Positions 7,247 to 15,651 of a stretch of DNA of 36,883 nucleotides are shown piece by piece. The notes beneath the pieces were generated by a model. The model had not been told where the DNA came from, did not search any database, and worked only from the letters and a program-made list of their open reading frames with translations. The DNA lies in the NCBI GenBank assembly GCA_934597725.1, contig CAKTSK010000019.1, positions 1-36,883 of the forward strand, read 5' to 3'. Numbering within the stretch: the stretch's first letter is position 1; every line of letters starts with the position of its first letter. The position numbers and the translations under genes were made by a program. This DNA is from an uncultured Eubacteriales bacterium. GTDB lineage: Bacteria; Bacillota; Clostridia; Oscillospirales; Oscillospiraceae.

Positions 7247-8794
7247 TTATTTGGCGTATTCGACGATCTTGACCTCCCGCAGCAGGTGGACCTTGATCTG
7301 GCCGGGATATTCCAGCTCGGTCTCGATGCGTTTGGCGATCTCGCGGGCCAGGAGGGTCATTTCGTCCTCGCTGACCACCTCGGGCTTGACGATGATACGG
7401 ACCTCGCGGCCGGCCTGGATGGCGTAGGACTTTTCTACCCCGCGGAAGGAAGAGGTGACTTCCTCCAGCTTTTCCAGGCGCTTGATGTAGTTTTCCAGGT
7501 TCTCCCGCCGTGCGCCGGGTCGGGCGGCGGAGATGGCGTCAGCGGCCTGGACCAGGCAGGCGATGACGGTCTGGGGTTCTACGTCGTTGTGGTGGGCGTG
7601 GATGGCGTGGACGACATCCTTGCTCTCCTTGTACTTGCGGGCCAGCTCCACGCCGATGGTGACGTGGGAGCCCTCCACCTCGTGGTCCACGGCCTTGCCC
7701 AGGTCGTGGAGCAGGCCGGCCCGCTTGGCGGTGGCCACGTCCTCGCCGATCTCGGCGGCCATGAGGCCGGCCAGCTGGGCCACCTCGATGGAGTGGTTGT
7801 AGACGTTCTGGCCGTAGCTGGTGCGGTACTTCATGCGGCCGATGAGCTTGATGAGCTCCGGGTGCAGGCCCATGACGTTGGTCTCCAGCACGGCCCGCTC
7901 GCCCTCGGCCTTGATGGTGGCATCCACTTCCCGCTTGGCGATCTCCACCATCTCCTCGATGCGGGCGGGGTGGATGCGGCCGTCCAGGATGAGCTTTTCC
8001 AGGGCCAGACGGGCGATCTCCCGGCGGACGGGATCGAAGCAGGAGACGGTGATGGCCTCCGGGGTGTCGTCGATGATGAGGTCCACGCCGGTGAGGGTCT
8101 CCAGGGTGCGGATGTTCCGGCCTTCCCGGCCGATGATCCGGCCCTTCATCTCGTCGTTGGGCAGGGGGACCACCGAGACGGTGGCCTCGGCCACATGGTC
8201 GGCGGCGCAGCGCTGGATGGCCAGGCCGACGATCTCCTTGGCCTTGGCGTCGGCCTCTTCCTTGAAGCGGGCCTCGGCCTCTTTGATCTTCATGGCGGCC
8301 TCGTGGGTGACCTCGGTCTCCAGCTTTTCGATGAGGTAGGCCTTGGCCTCCTCGGCGGTGTAGCCGGAGATCCGTTCCAGGGTCTCCATCTGTTCGGCCT
8401 GGAGCTTGGCCACCTTGGCCCGGGACTCTTCCAGGTTGGCCAGGCGGGCGGCGTAGGACTCCTCCTTGCGCTCCACATTTTCCAGCTTGCGCTCCAGGGT
8501 CTCTTCCTTCTGCTGGAGCCGGCGCTCGTGCTCCTGGAGCTCGGAGCGGCGTTCTTTGACTTCTCTCTCGTAGTTGGTCTTTTCGGCCAGGATCTTCTCC
8601 TTGGCCTCTACCAGGGCTTCCCGTTTTTTGCTTTCGGCGCTCTTGATGGCCTCGTTGATGATGCGCTTGGCCTCTTCTTCGGCGCTGATGATCTCCTTTT
8701 CCGCAACCTTCTTCCGGTAAAGGACGCCCAGGGGAATCCCTATGACAAGCGCGACAAGAAACGCGATCACGCCAGTGAGGATATAGGGCAGCAT
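7247..8794 (-). CDS. rny: Ribonuclease Y
   Basis: RNase Y is the membrane-anchored endoribonuclease that starts mRNA decay in many Bacillota. This 515-residue protein has the full family layout: N-terminal transmembrane helix (about 1-25), a long Glu/Lys/Arg-rich coiled coil (about 30-190), a KH domain with GRIIGREGRNIRTLE, and an HD domain with HDLGKAVDHEVEGSH plus the AADAISAARPGAR motif. It ends in VEYAK as in Bacillus. The ATG at 8794 is preferred; a GTG five codons upstream is in frame but sits one base from the GGAGG. From the ATG the GGAGG is 14 bases away, a slightly long spacing. It is transcribed alone from a strong promoter with a leader of about 145 bases. Confidence 0.96.
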   Translation of the reverse strand: MLPYILTGVIAFLVALVIGIPLGVLYRKKVAEKEIISAEEEAKRIINEAIKSAESKKREALVEAKEKILAEKTNYEREVKERRSELQEHERRLQQKEETLERKLENVERKEESYAARLANLEESRAKVAKLQAEQMETLERISGYTAEEAKAYLIEKLETEVTHEAAMKIKEAEARFKEEADAKAKEIVGLAIQRCAADHVAEATVSVVPLPNDEMKGRIIGREGRNIRTLETLTGVDLIIDDTPEAITVSCFDPVRREIARLALEKLILDGRIHPARIEEMVEIAKREVDATIKAEGERAVLETNVMGLHPELIKLIGRMKYRTSYGQNVYNHSIEVAQLAGLMAAEIGEDVATAKRAGLLHDLGKAVDHEVEGSHVTIGVELARKYKESKDVVHAIHAHHNDVEPQTVIACLVQAADAISAARPGARRENLENYIKRLEKLEEVTSSFRGVEKSYAIQAGREVRIIVKPEVVSEDEMTLLAREIAKRIETELEYPGQIKVHLLREVKIVEYAK

Positions 8795-8946
8795 ATTGTC
8801 GGGACACACCTCCGTTTCTATAAATTTCGCATAAAATCACGGCGGCCAGCCGCCCTGGCGGGACGGGAGCGACACCGTAGAAAGCGGAAAAGAGGTCCCG
8901 GGGCCCGGCAGGGCCACCTCATTGTCCGCATATTTATACTGATTTT

Positions 8947-8975
8947 ATTTTACTGGTCCAAGGGCCGTCTGTCAA
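8947..8975 (-). promoter_or_regulatory. Strong sigma-70-type promoter of rny
   Basis: On the minus strand a perfect TTGACA (8970-8975) and TAAAAT (8947-8952) are separated by 17 bp. Transcription would start near 8940, giving rny a leader of about 145 bases, much of it GC-rich. The 279-base gap 8795-9073 holds this promoter, the rny leader and the upstream region of the divergent gene. Confidence 0.85.
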
Positions 8976-9073
8976 GATACATCCTTCCCCTGCCGGGAAA
9001 AACTTCCGGCGGCAGGGAGACGCCGGGGCAGGGAGGCGCATAGAATGGACAAACGGAACAAGGAGGAGTCGCA

Positions 9074-9745
9074 ATGGAGGAGCGGATGCCGCGCCAGATG
9101 CCGGCGCAGACGGCGGAGCAGAAGGCGATTTTTGAACGGGTATGGAAGCGGGTGATGGCGGACCGGGAGGAGGAAAGCCCTCTGGTCTGGGAGGAGCCGG
9201 CGCGGCCCGAGGAGGAGACGGGGCTGGCCCCGCTGGGGGCGGGGGACCCTGCGCCGGAAGAGGCGGAGGGAACGGCGGCCCCGGCTGCGCCCCGGCCCAT
9301 GGGTCCCCACGGGGATTTTCCCCGGGAGACGGGGGTGCTGGGGGAGGGCTGCCTGGACTGCGGCCCGCTGCTGCAGGAGCTGGTGCGGCGGGAGCTGACG
9401 GACTGCCGGGAATATCAGGCCCTGGCCCGCCGGGCGGGGGGCAGCCCCGGGCGGGTGCTGGCCGGGCTGGCCGGGGAGAAGAAGCGGCGGGCCAAGCGGC
9501 TGTCGGCGGCGTACTTCCTGATCTCCGGCGTGCGGTACTGGCCGGAAGGGGAGGGCGGCGCGGCGGTGCCCTCGTACTTAGGGACCCTGCGGCGGCGGTT
9601 TGCCCAGGAGCAGGCCACCATGGCGGCCTATCTGGCGGGGCTGGAGGGGACGACGGACCCCTGCCTGCGGCAGATGTTCTGGGAACACGCCCAGGAGAAC
9701 TGGGGGCACGCCTGCCAGATCCGCAAGCTGGTGGAGAACGCCTGA
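9074..9745 (+). CDS. Ferritin-like domain protein with incomplete metal-site residues
   Basis: The protein has 223 residues and no signal peptide. The first 90 are acidic and Pro/Ala-rich, probably disordered. From about 95 the chain looks like a four-helix ferritin/rubrerythrin-type bundle: helix 1 with Glu107 and Glu113, helix 2 with Glu135-Lys-Lys-Arg, helix 3 with Glu179, helix 4 with Glu204, Glu208 and His212. In a classical diiron protein helix 2 would read E-x-x-H; here Arg138 takes the His position, so metal binding may be lost or altered. CLDC (93-96) precedes the bundle. AAGGAGG lies well placed before the ATG. It converges with the CBS-domain gene on a common terminator. Function unknown; ferritin-like proteins of this size also occur among sporulation-associated proteins, but nothing here proves that. 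Confidence 0.7.
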   Translation: MEERMPRQMPAQTAEQKAIFERVWKRVMADREEESPLVWEEPARPEEETGLAPLGAGDPAPEEAEGTAAPAAPRPMGPHGDFPRETGVLGEGCLDCGPLLQELVRRELTDCREYQALARRAGGSPGRVLAGLAGEKKRRAKRLSAAYFLISGVRYWPEGEGGAAVPSYLGTLRRRFAQEQATMAAYLAGLEGTTDPCLRQMFWEHAQENWGHACQIRKLVENA

Positions 9746-9790
9746 GCTTTTTCGGCGGGACAGGATACCCTCGCAGATCAAACGCAGATC

Positions 9791-9834
9791 AAAAGACGCC
9801 CACCCCCGGCTGCGGCCGGGGGTGGGCGTCTTTT
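9791..9834. terminator. Bidirectional terminator between convergent genes
   Basis: A perfect 20-bp stem pairs 9791-9810 with 9815-9834 across a TGCG loop. It begins with AAAA and ends with TTTT, so it works for both the plus-strand ferritin-like gene and the minus-strand CBS gene. Confidence 0.92.
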
Positions 9835-9843
9835 GGGAAGGGG

Positions 9844-10281
9844 TCATGGATGGCGGATGGTCTCGGAGATGTCGGTGAGGGCACGGGAGATCTCCATCTC
9901 CCAGCGGCCGCATTTGGCCAGGTCGCCCAGGGAGAGCATCCCCACCACCTTGCCCTGGTCCACCACCGGGAGGCGGCGGACCTGCTGGCCGGACATGAGC
10001 CGGACGGCCTGCCGGGGGTCGTCGGCAGGGGCGACGGCGGCGGGGCGGCGGGACATGATGGCCCGCACCGGCAGCTGGACCGGGTCTTCGCCGGCGGCCA
10101 CGCAGCGCAGGACGATGTCCCGGTCGGTGACCACCCCCACCAGGGCGCCGGAGGCGGAGCAGACCGGCAAGGCCCCCACGTTGTACCGGGCCAGCAGGCG
10201 GGCGGCCAGGGCGGCGCTCTCGTTGGGGTCGATGGAGACGACGCTGGGATTCATCAGTTGCTGGATTTGCAGAAGGATCAC
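9844..10281 (-). CDS. Tandem CBS-domain protein
   Basis: This 145-residue protein is made almost wholly of two CBS domains. The first (about 8-65) has LMNPSVVSIDPNES, GALPVCSASGALVGVVTDRDI; the second (about 72-128) has IMSRRPAAVAP and RRLPVVDQGKVVGMLSLGDLA. Stand-alone CBS pairs bind adenine nucleotides or related ligands and regulate partners; the partner here is unknown. The start is uncertain: the longest frame begins with a GTG that lies inside GAGGTGATCC, itself a near-perfect ribosome-binding sequence, so initiation may occur further in, for example at the ATG of MNPSVV nine codons later. No other gene shares its transcript. Confidence 0.82.
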   Translation of the reverse strand: MILLQIQQLMNPSVVSIDPNESAALAARLLARYNVGALPVCSASGALVGVVTDRDIVLRCVAAGEDPVQLPVRAIMSRRPAAVAPADDPRQAVRLMSGQQVRRLPVVDQGKVVGMLSLGDLAKCGRWEMEISRALTDISETIRHP

Positions 10282-10333
10282 CTCGTTTCTGGGGAAGTTT
10301 GGACGGAAAATATTGTAGCCGGGAGCAGGGAGG

Positions 10334-10339
10334 ATTATA
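10334..10339 (-). promoter_or_regulatory. Possible -10 element for the CBS gene
   Basis: A perfect TATAAT occurs on the minus strand about 50 bases upstream of the CBS gene, but the expected -35 position has only a poor match (CTTCTC). This is a tentative call. Confidence 0.35.
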
Positions 10340-10389
10340 CCCTTGAGACCCCCTCGGAGAAGGGAGAACGCGGGGGTTTGGAGGACTTT

Positions 10390-10434
10390 TTTTCAAAAAA
10401 TCAAAAAAGTTTTTGAAAACGTGTACGAAAACGT
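10390..10434 (+). promoter_or_regulatory. AT-rich inverted repeat and tandem octamer upstream of the phage-type operon
   Basis: TTTTCAAAAA (10390-10399) and TTTTTGAAAA (10410-10419) are perfect 10-base inverted repeats. Overlapping the right arm, GAAAACGT occurs twice (10415-10422 and 10427-10434), 12 bases apart. This lies about 50-90 bases before the first head gene, in an otherwise very GC-rich area. No convincing sigma-70 promoter was found in 10282-10479, so this may be the control region; its binding protein is unknown. Confidence 0.4.
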
Positions 10435-10479
10435 CCCCGTAGAGGGGGTGTTCCCGGGTAGGGTGAGGAGGGATTTTTG

Positions 10480-10809
10480 ATGGCAAAGAGAAAACTGGAC
10501 CGCCGGGGGGTGCTGGAGCAGATGATGGCCCTGGCCACCGGCGCGGCCAACGACGCGGTGAAGCTGGCCTATCTGGACCGGGAGGAGCTGGCGGAGATCG
10601 ACGGCCTGGACCTGCACTGCCTGACGGAGTTCAAGCGCAGCGGCACCGGGGCGGTGGAGGTGAAGCTCACCGACCGGGCGGCGGTGCTGGAAAAGCTGCT
10701 GGAGCAGATGAAGGAGGAGGAGGGGCAGGGGGCGGCGGCCTTTCTGGCGGCCCTGGACCAGTCCCTTCCTCCGGCGGGCCGGGAACAGGAGGCGGTCTCC
10801 CAGCGATGA
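10480..10809 (+). CDS. Putative phage terminase small subunit
   Basis: This 109-residue, charged, mostly helical protein is the first gene of the head-tail operon. Its stop overlaps the large terminase start (ATGA at 10806), the usual arrangement for a small terminase subunit that recognises DNA to be packaged. I see no clear helix-turn-helix; the assignment rests on position, size and coupling. Residues 9-35 and 68-95 look like amphipathic helices. The ATG at 10480 is preferred over the TTG just before it because AGGAGG sits eight bases upstream of the ATG. Confidence 0.6.
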   Translation: MAKRKLDRRGVLEQMMALATGAANDAVKLAYLDREELAEIDGLDLHCLTEFKRSGTGAVEVKLTDRAAVLEKLLEQMKEEEGQGAAAFLAALDQSLPPAGREQEAVSQR

Positions 10810-12062
10810 GCCTGCGGTTTTCGGACAAGCAGAAGCAGGTGCTGGGGTGGTGGACCCGGGGCTCTCCCCATCGGGAAAAGGACGCCATCGTCTGCGACGG
10901 GGCGGTGCGCAGCGGCAAGACCATGTGCCTGGGGCTGTCGTTCTTTCTGTGGAGCATGGCCCGGTTCCGGGGACAGCAGTTTGCTCTGTGCGGCAAGACC
11001 ACCCAGTCGGTCCGGCGGAACCTGCTGGCCAGCGTGCTGCCTATGCTGGATCTGCTGGGGTTTTCCTGGGAGGAGAAGATCTCCCGGAACTGGCTGAAGG
11101 TGCGCTGCGGCAGCCTGGAGAACACCTACTATCTCTTCGGCGGCAAGGACGAGGGCAGCGCGGCCCTCATCCAGGGCATCACCCTGGCGGGGGTGCTGCT
11201 GGATGAGGTGGCGCTGATGCCCCGGTCCTTTGTGGAGCAGGCCTGCGCCCGGTGCTCGGTGACCGGGGCGAAGTTCTGGTTCTCCTGCAACCCCGCCGGG
11301 CCGGGACACTGGTTTTACCGGGAGTGGATCTGCAAGGCCCGGGAGCGGAACCTGTTCCACCTGCGCTTTCTCATGGAGGACAACCCCTCCCTGGCCCCGG
11401 AGACCCGGCAGCGGTACGAGCGGGCCTTTCAGGGGGCCTTTTACCGGCGGTTCGTGCTGGGGGAGTGGACGGCGGCGGAGGGGCTGGTATATGACTTCTT
11501 CGACGAGAGCCTGGTCCAGCCGCCTCCGGCGGGGCCGGCCCAGCGGTGGGTGATCTCCTGCGACTATGGGACGGTGAACCCCACCTCCATGGGGCTGTGG
11601 GGGAAGTACGGCGGGGTGTGGTACCGGGTAGCGGAGTATTACTACGACGCCCGCCAGAACCGGCAGCAGCAGACCGACCAGGAATATGCCCGGCGCCTGC
11701 GGGAGCTGGCCGGCGGACGGGAGATCGAGGCGGTGGTGGCCGACCCCTCGGCGGCCTCCTTTCTGGAGGTGCTGCGCCGGGAGGGGTGGAACGTGCGGAA
11801 GGCGGACAACGAGGTGCTCTCGGGCATCCGGCTGACGGCGGACGCGCTGAAGGACGGGAAGATCGTCATTTGCACGCCCTGTGAGGACGCCATCCGGGAG
11901 TTTGGGGCCTACTGCTGGGATCTGTCTGCCGGGGACCGGGACAAGGTGCGGAAGGAGTTTGACCACGCCATGGACGAGATCCGCTACTTCGTGGCCACGG
12001 TGGTGGCCCCGGAGGAGGGGGAGGACCCCTTTTACGCCGCGGCTGTGGAGCGGCGGCGATGA
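10806..12062 (+). CDS. Phage terminase large subunit (PBSX-type)
   Basis: This 418-residue motor packages DNA into the prohead. The ATPase half has Walker A GAVRSGKT (32-39), Walker B VLLDE ending in Asp133-Glu134, and the coupling motif SCNPAGPGHW (160-169). The RNase H-like nuclease half shows Asp253 in ISCDYGTVNPTS, Asp313 in VVADPSAASF, and the late acidic pair Asp387/Asp390 in DHAMDEIRYF, so both activities look intact. An intact motor in an operon without lysogeny or lysis genes suggests that DNA packaging is under selection. It is followed at 12084 by the portal gene. Confidence 0.93.
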   Translation: MSLRFSDKQKQVLGWWTRGSPHREKDAIVCDGAVRSGKTMCLGLSFFLWSMARFRGQQFALCGKTTQSVRRNLLASVLPMLDLLGFSWEEKISRNWLKVRCGSLENTYYLFGGKDEGSAALIQGITLAGVLLDEVALMPRSFVEQACARCSVTGAKFWFSCNPAGPGHWFYREWICKARERNLFHLRFLMEDNPSLAPETRQRYERAFQGAFYRRFVLGEWTAAEGLVYDFFDESLVQPPPAGPAQRWVISCDYGTVNPTSMGLWGKYGGVWYRVAEYYYDARQNRQQQTDQEYARRLRELAGGREIEAVVADPSAASFLEVLRREGWNVRKADNEVLSGIRLTADALKDGKIVICTPCEDAIREFGAYCWDLSAGDRDKVRKEFDHAMDEIRYFVATVVAPEEGEDPFYAAAVERRR

Positions 12063-12083
12063 CGAGAGAAGAAGGAGGAGAAG

Positions 12084-13304
12084 ATGGGACTTTGGAAAGG
12101 TAAGAAACAGGCGGCAGAGACCCAGCCCGGCCCGGTCCAGCTGCGGCCGGCCCAGCGGCATCCCTTTCAGATGCTCAACGGGTATGTTCCCCTGCACCGG
12201 CCGGAGTTTTCCCTCTACCGGGCCATCCGGGAGGCGGTGCCGGTGGTGGACGCGGCGGTGCTGAAACTGGTGCGTCTGACCGGGGGCGTGGGGGTGGTGT
12301 GCCAGGACAAGGGGGTGGAAGAGGAGCTGAACCAGTTTCTCCGCACGGTGCCGGCGGGGTGGAACCAGCGGGGCATCCAGGCCTTTCTGGACAGCTATCT
12401 GGACTGCCTGCTCACCTGCGGCCGGGCGGTGGGGGAGATCGTGCCCAGCCGGGACGGGCGGGAGATCGCGGCGGTGCTGTGCGGCAACGTCTCGGACGTG
12501 GAGGTGAAGCCGGGGGCCTCGCCCCTGGAGCAGACCCTGGCCCTGCGGCAGCCCAACGGCGAGACGGTGGTCCTGCCCCGGCAGGAGCTGCTGTTCTTCA
12601 CGCCCTACCACCCCAGCCCGGAGAATCCCTATGGGCAGTCGCTGCTGCACGGGATGCCCTTTCTGTCCGGGGTGCTGCTGAAGATCTACCAGACCCTGGG
12701 GGAGAACTGGGAGCGGGCGGGCAACGTCCGGTTTTCCGTGGTGTACAAGCCCGAGGAGGGGCTGGACCAGCGGCGGGTGCAGGAGCGGGGCAGGCTGCTG
12801 GCCCAGCGGTGGTCCCAGGCCATGGAAAACACCCGGAACGGGTCGGTGCGGGACTTTGTGACGGTGGGGGATGTGGAGATCAAGGTCATCGGGGCCGAGT
12901 GCCAGATCCCGGACTGTCAGGCCCCGGTGCGGCTGATCCTGGAGCAGCTGATCTCCCAGACGGGCATCCCGCCCTTTCTGCTGGGGCTGAACTGGTCCTC
13001 CACCGAGCGCATGAGCAGCCAGCAGGCTGACATCATGACCAGCGAGCTCAACGCCCTGCGGCGGACCCTGACGCCGGTGGTGGAGCGGGTGTGCGACCTG
13101 TGGCTGCGGATGCACGGCAAGGGGTGCAGGTTCCAGGTGGACTGGCAGGAGATCAACTTGCAGGACCAGGTGGAGGAGGCCCGGGCGGCGCTGTACCGCC
13201 AGCAGGCCCAGCAGCTGGCCCGAGCGGAACAGACCAACGAGAAGGAAAAGGAGGAGAGCCATGCAGACAGTGACCAAGCAGGCCCAGAACCAGCAGATCC
13301 CTGA
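12084..13304 (+). CDS. Phage portal protein
   Basis: The 406-residue protein is assigned as the portal, the ring at the capsid vertex through which DNA passes. Evidence: position straight after the terminase and before protease and capsid, usual size, and a portal-like middle and C-terminus (GNVSDVEVKPGAS, FFTPYHPSPENPYGQSLL, ISQTGIPPFLLGL, SSQQADIMTSELNALRRTLTPVVE). The end is Glu/Gln-rich and overlaps the next gene by 44 bases in another frame. GAAGGAGGAG lies upstream of the ATG. Confidence 0.85.
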   Translation: MGLWKGKKQAAETQPGPVQLRPAQRHPFQMLNGYVPLHRPEFSLYRAIREAVPVVDAAVLKLVRLTGGVGVVCQDKGVEEELNQFLRTVPAGWNQRGIQAFLDSYLDCLLTCGRAVGEIVPSRDGREIAAVLCGNVSDVEVKPGASPLEQTLALRQPNGETVVLPRQELLFFTPYHPSPENPYGQSLLHGMPFLSGVLLKIYQTLGENWERAGNVRFSVVYKPEEGLDQRRVQERGRLLAQRWSQAMENTRNGSVRDFVTVGDVEIKVIGAECQIPDCQAPVRLILEQLISQTGIPPFLLGLNWSSTERMSSQQADIMTSELNALRRTLTPVVERVCDLWLRMHGKGCRFQVDWQEINLQDQVEEARAALYRQQAQQLARAEQTNEKEKEESHADSDQAGPEPADP

Positions 13305-14211
13305 GACCGGGGGCGGCCCGGTGGAGGAGATCAACCGCCTTCTGGGCACCTCGCTGACCCAGGAGGAGGTGTATCCCTTTGCCGTGCGGCTGTGCGACAA
13401 CCAGACCGACCGGGAGCAGGAGTATTTCAGCCGCCAGGACCTGGAAGCCCTGGCCCCGCTGTTCGTGGGCAAGACGGGGATCTTTGACCACAGCTGGAGC
13501 GCCAAGGACCAGACGGCCCGGCTCTACCGCACGGAAGTGGTGGAGGAGCCGGGGGTGGTCAGCGAGGCCGGGGAGCCGGGGTGCTACCTGAAAGGATATG
13601 CCTACCTGCTGCGCACGGAGGAGAACGCGGGATTGATCGCGGAGATCGAAGGGGGGATCAAGAAGGAGGTCAGCGTCAGCTGCGCGGTGTCCGGGTGCGT
13701 GTGTTCCATCTGCGGCAACGACATCCACGACCGGAGCGCGTGCAGCCATGTGAAGGGCCGGGTGTATGAGGGCAAGCGCTGCATCGTGCGCCTGGCGGAG
13801 CCTACGGACGCCTTTGAGTGGTCCTTTGTGGCCGTGCCGGCCCAGCCTCGGGCCGGGGTGGTGAAGGGCTTCGGCGGGGGCCTGGAACAGGTCCTGGCCA
13901 GCCTGGACCGGACGGGACACTGGCAGGAGGAGCTGCGGCTGCTGCGGGAGCAGGCGGCGGCAGGCCGCCGGTATCTGGCGGGGCTGCGCCGGGAGACGGT
14001 GCGCCTGGGCCTGCTGGCCCAGCCCGGCCTGGAAGCCGGGACGCTGGAAGCCATTGCCGACAAGCTGGAGGAACGGGAGCTGGAACAGCTGCGGGCCAGC
14101 TATGCCAAGCAGCTGGAGCAGCAGCTGCCCCTGCCGGTCCAGCTGCACTACGGCGGGGATGACGCGGAAACGACGGAAGCGACGGGGGAGGAAGGTCCCT
14201 TTGTCATCTGA
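13261..14211 (+). CDS. Prohead protease fused to a scaffold-like domain, with a Cys/His cluster
   Basis: This 316-residue protein sits between portal and capsid. The first 200 residues resemble a phage prohead serine protease: IFDHSWSAKDQTARLY gives a candidate catalytic His77, and KKEVSVSCAV gives candidate serines 138/140. Straight after, a Cys-rich insertion (C146, C148, C151, C161, H163) could bind zinc. The block EWSFVAVPAQPRAGV (186-200) closes the domain. Residues about 205-290 are Leu/Glu/Arg-rich and likely coiled coil, as in scaffold domains removed during maturation. The ATG lies inside the portal gene, with GGAGGAG before it, so translation is coupled. Protease function is inferred; the scaffold fusion is plausible. 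Confidence 0.72.
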   Translation: MQTVTKQAQNQQIPETGGGPVEEINRLLGTSLTQEEVYPFAVRLCDNQTDREQEYFSRQDLEALAPLFVGKTGIFDHSWSAKDQTARLYRTEVVEEPGVVSEAGEPGCYLKGYAYLLRTEENAGLIAEIEGGIKKEVSVSCAVSGCVCSICGNDIHDRSACSHVKGRVYEGKRCIVRLAEPTDAFEWSFVAVPAQPRAGVVKGFGGGLEQVLASLDRTGHWQEELRLLREQAAAGRRYLAGLRRETVRLGLLAQPGLEAGTLEAIADKLEERELEQLRASYAKQLEQQLPLPVQLHYGGDDAETTEATGEEGPFVI

Positions 14212-14228
14212 GAAAAGGAGGAATTGGG

Positions 14229-14579
14229 ATGAACGTGGCATTTGACGGAATGGAGAACCTGGTGGTGACCTTTCAGGCGGAGACGGTGACGGCGGGGAAG
14301 TTTGCCGCCATGCACAGCAACCGGACGGTGCAGGACGCCGCCGACGGCACGGCGCCGGTGGGGCTGACCCTGCACCGCCGGGGCAGCCACGCGGCGGTGC
14401 AGACCCGGGGCTATGTGCAGTGCAGTTACAGCGGCGGTACGGCGCCCAAGCTGGGGTGGGACCAGTTGGTGGCCGACGGCACCGGGGGCCTGCGCCCGGC
14501 GGCGGAGAGCGAGACGGGCCGGGCCTGCCTGGTGGTGCAGGTGGACAGCGAGAGCAAGCGCATGGGCCTGTTCCTGTGA
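14229..14579 (+). CDS. Putative head decoration protein
   Basis: This 116-residue protein lies directly before the major capsid gene, the usual slot for a capsid decoration/stabilisation protein. The sequence is rich in beta-strand-forming stretches (LVVTFQAETVTAGKFAAMHS, ACLVVQVDSESKRMGLFL) and has a repeated Gly/Ala pattern, as in small beta-barrel decoration proteins. AAAGGAGG precedes the ATG. No catalytic residues are seen; the assignment is mainly by position and fold impression. Confidence 0.6.
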   Translation: MNVAFDGMENLVVTFQAETVTAGKFAAMHSNRTVQDAADGTAPVGLTLHRRGSHAAVQTRGYVQCSYSGGTAPKLGWDQLVADGTGGLRPAAESETGRACLVVQVDSESKRMGLFL

Positions 14580-14605
14580 GAACGGGCGGAAAGGAGAGGA
14601 AGGAT

Positions 14606-15646
14606 ATGGCCTATCATTTTGAGACGGTGAAGCTGGACAAGGGGATGTATGGGGAATCCGGGCGCTCGTTTACCAAGGTGCTGGAGCAGTGCGACCCCTC
14701 GGAGCAGTACAAGGGCACGCCGTTGGAGCGGCTGGACGCCTTTCAGCGGCAGCTGAAGCGCTTTGATATTAAGGTAAAGGGACCTCAGTCGGACGTGGTG
14801 TCCAAGTTCTTTGCCAGCTGGGAGTCGGCGGTGCTGTTCCCGGAGTATGTGGCCCGGGCGGTGCGCCAGGGGATGGAGGAGAGCGACATCCTGCCCCTGA
14901 TGACGGCGGCGGAGACCCGGATCACCGGCATGGATTACCGGTCCATCGCCTCCACCCCCGGCCCGGAGGAGAAGTCCCTGACGGTGGTGGCGGAAGGGGC
15001 CCAGATCCCGGAGACCCAGGTGAAGGCCCAGGAGAACCTGGTCCAGCTGCACAAGCGCGGGCGGATGCTGGTGGCCTCCTATGAGGCCATCCAGTTCCAG
15101 CGGCTGGATCTGTTTTCGGTGACCCTGCGGCAGATCGGCGCGTACATCAACCGGATGCATGTGGCCGACGCCATCCAGGTGCTGTGTGACGGCGACGGGA
15201 ACCAGAACCCGGCGGCGGTTTATACCGTGGGCAGCGGCCCCATCTCCGGCACCGCCGGGACCCTGAGCTATGACGCGCTGGTGGACTTCTGGAGCCAGTT
15301 CGACCCCTATGCCATGAACACCCTGCTGGTGGGAGACGCCATGGCCCAGGTGCTGAAGCTGAAGGAGATGCAGGACGGGACGGCGGGGCTGACCTTCCAG
15401 GGCACCGGCAAGCTGGTCACGCCCATGGGCGCGACCCTGCTGCGCAGCAGCGCGGTGCCGGCGGGGACCATCCTGGGCCTGGACAAGAATTATGCCCTGG
15501 AGATGGTGCGGGGCAGCGACGTGCTGGTGGAGTATGACAAGCTCATCGACCGCCAGCTGGAGCGGGCGGCCATCACGTCCATCTCCGGCTTTGCGAAGAT
15601 CTTCCAGGACGCCTCCAAGGTGCTGAAGATCGGCGCGAAGGGGTGA
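14606..15646 (+). CDS. Major capsid protein (HK97-fold type, XkdG-like position)
   Basis: This 346-residue protein is the likely shell subunit. Recognisable parts are the helical N-terminal arm (about 1-60), the LFPEYVARAVRQGMEESDILPLMTA region, the long central segment with AYINRMHVADAIQVLCDGDGN, and the C-terminal domain with GTILGLDKNYALEMVRGSDVLVEYDKLIDRQLERAAI, typical of capsid proteins of PBSX-like and related tailed phages. The ATG at 14606 is chosen because AAGGAGAGGAAGG precedes it; the open frame before it overlaps the decoration gene. The chain looks full-length, so shells could form. Confidence 0.85.
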   Translation: MAYHFETVKLDKGMYGESGRSFTKVLEQCDPSEQYKGTPLERLDAFQRQLKRFDIKVKGPQSDVVSKFFASWESAVLFPEYVARAVRQGMEESDILPLMTAAETRITGMDYRSIASTPGPEEKSLTVVAEGAQIPETQVKAQENLVQLHKRGRMLVASYEAIQFQRLDLFSVTLRQIGAYINRMHVADAIQVLCDGDGNQNPAAVYTVGSGPISGTAGTLSYDALVDFWSQFDPYAMNTLLVGDAMAQVLKLKEMQDGTAGLTFQGTGKLVTPMGATLLRSSAVPAGTILGLDKNYALEMVRGSDVLVEYDKLIDRQLERAAITSISGFAKIFQDASKVLKIGAKG

Positions 15647-15651
15647 GCCGG

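Noticed and set aside
7286..9043. Long plus-strand open frame of 585 codons opposite rny
   Set aside because: It is the antisense of a clearly recognisable RNase Y gene; high GC content keeps the opposite frame open. The same applies to frames opposite nrdD (23571-26003), the transhydrogenase genes (26541-30631) and the terminase/portal genes (10569-13505).
9040..9047. CATAGAAT as a sporulation sigma factor -10 element before the ferritin-like gene
   Set aside because: No matching -35 element at the expected distance, and a single 8-base match in this sequence is weak evidence.
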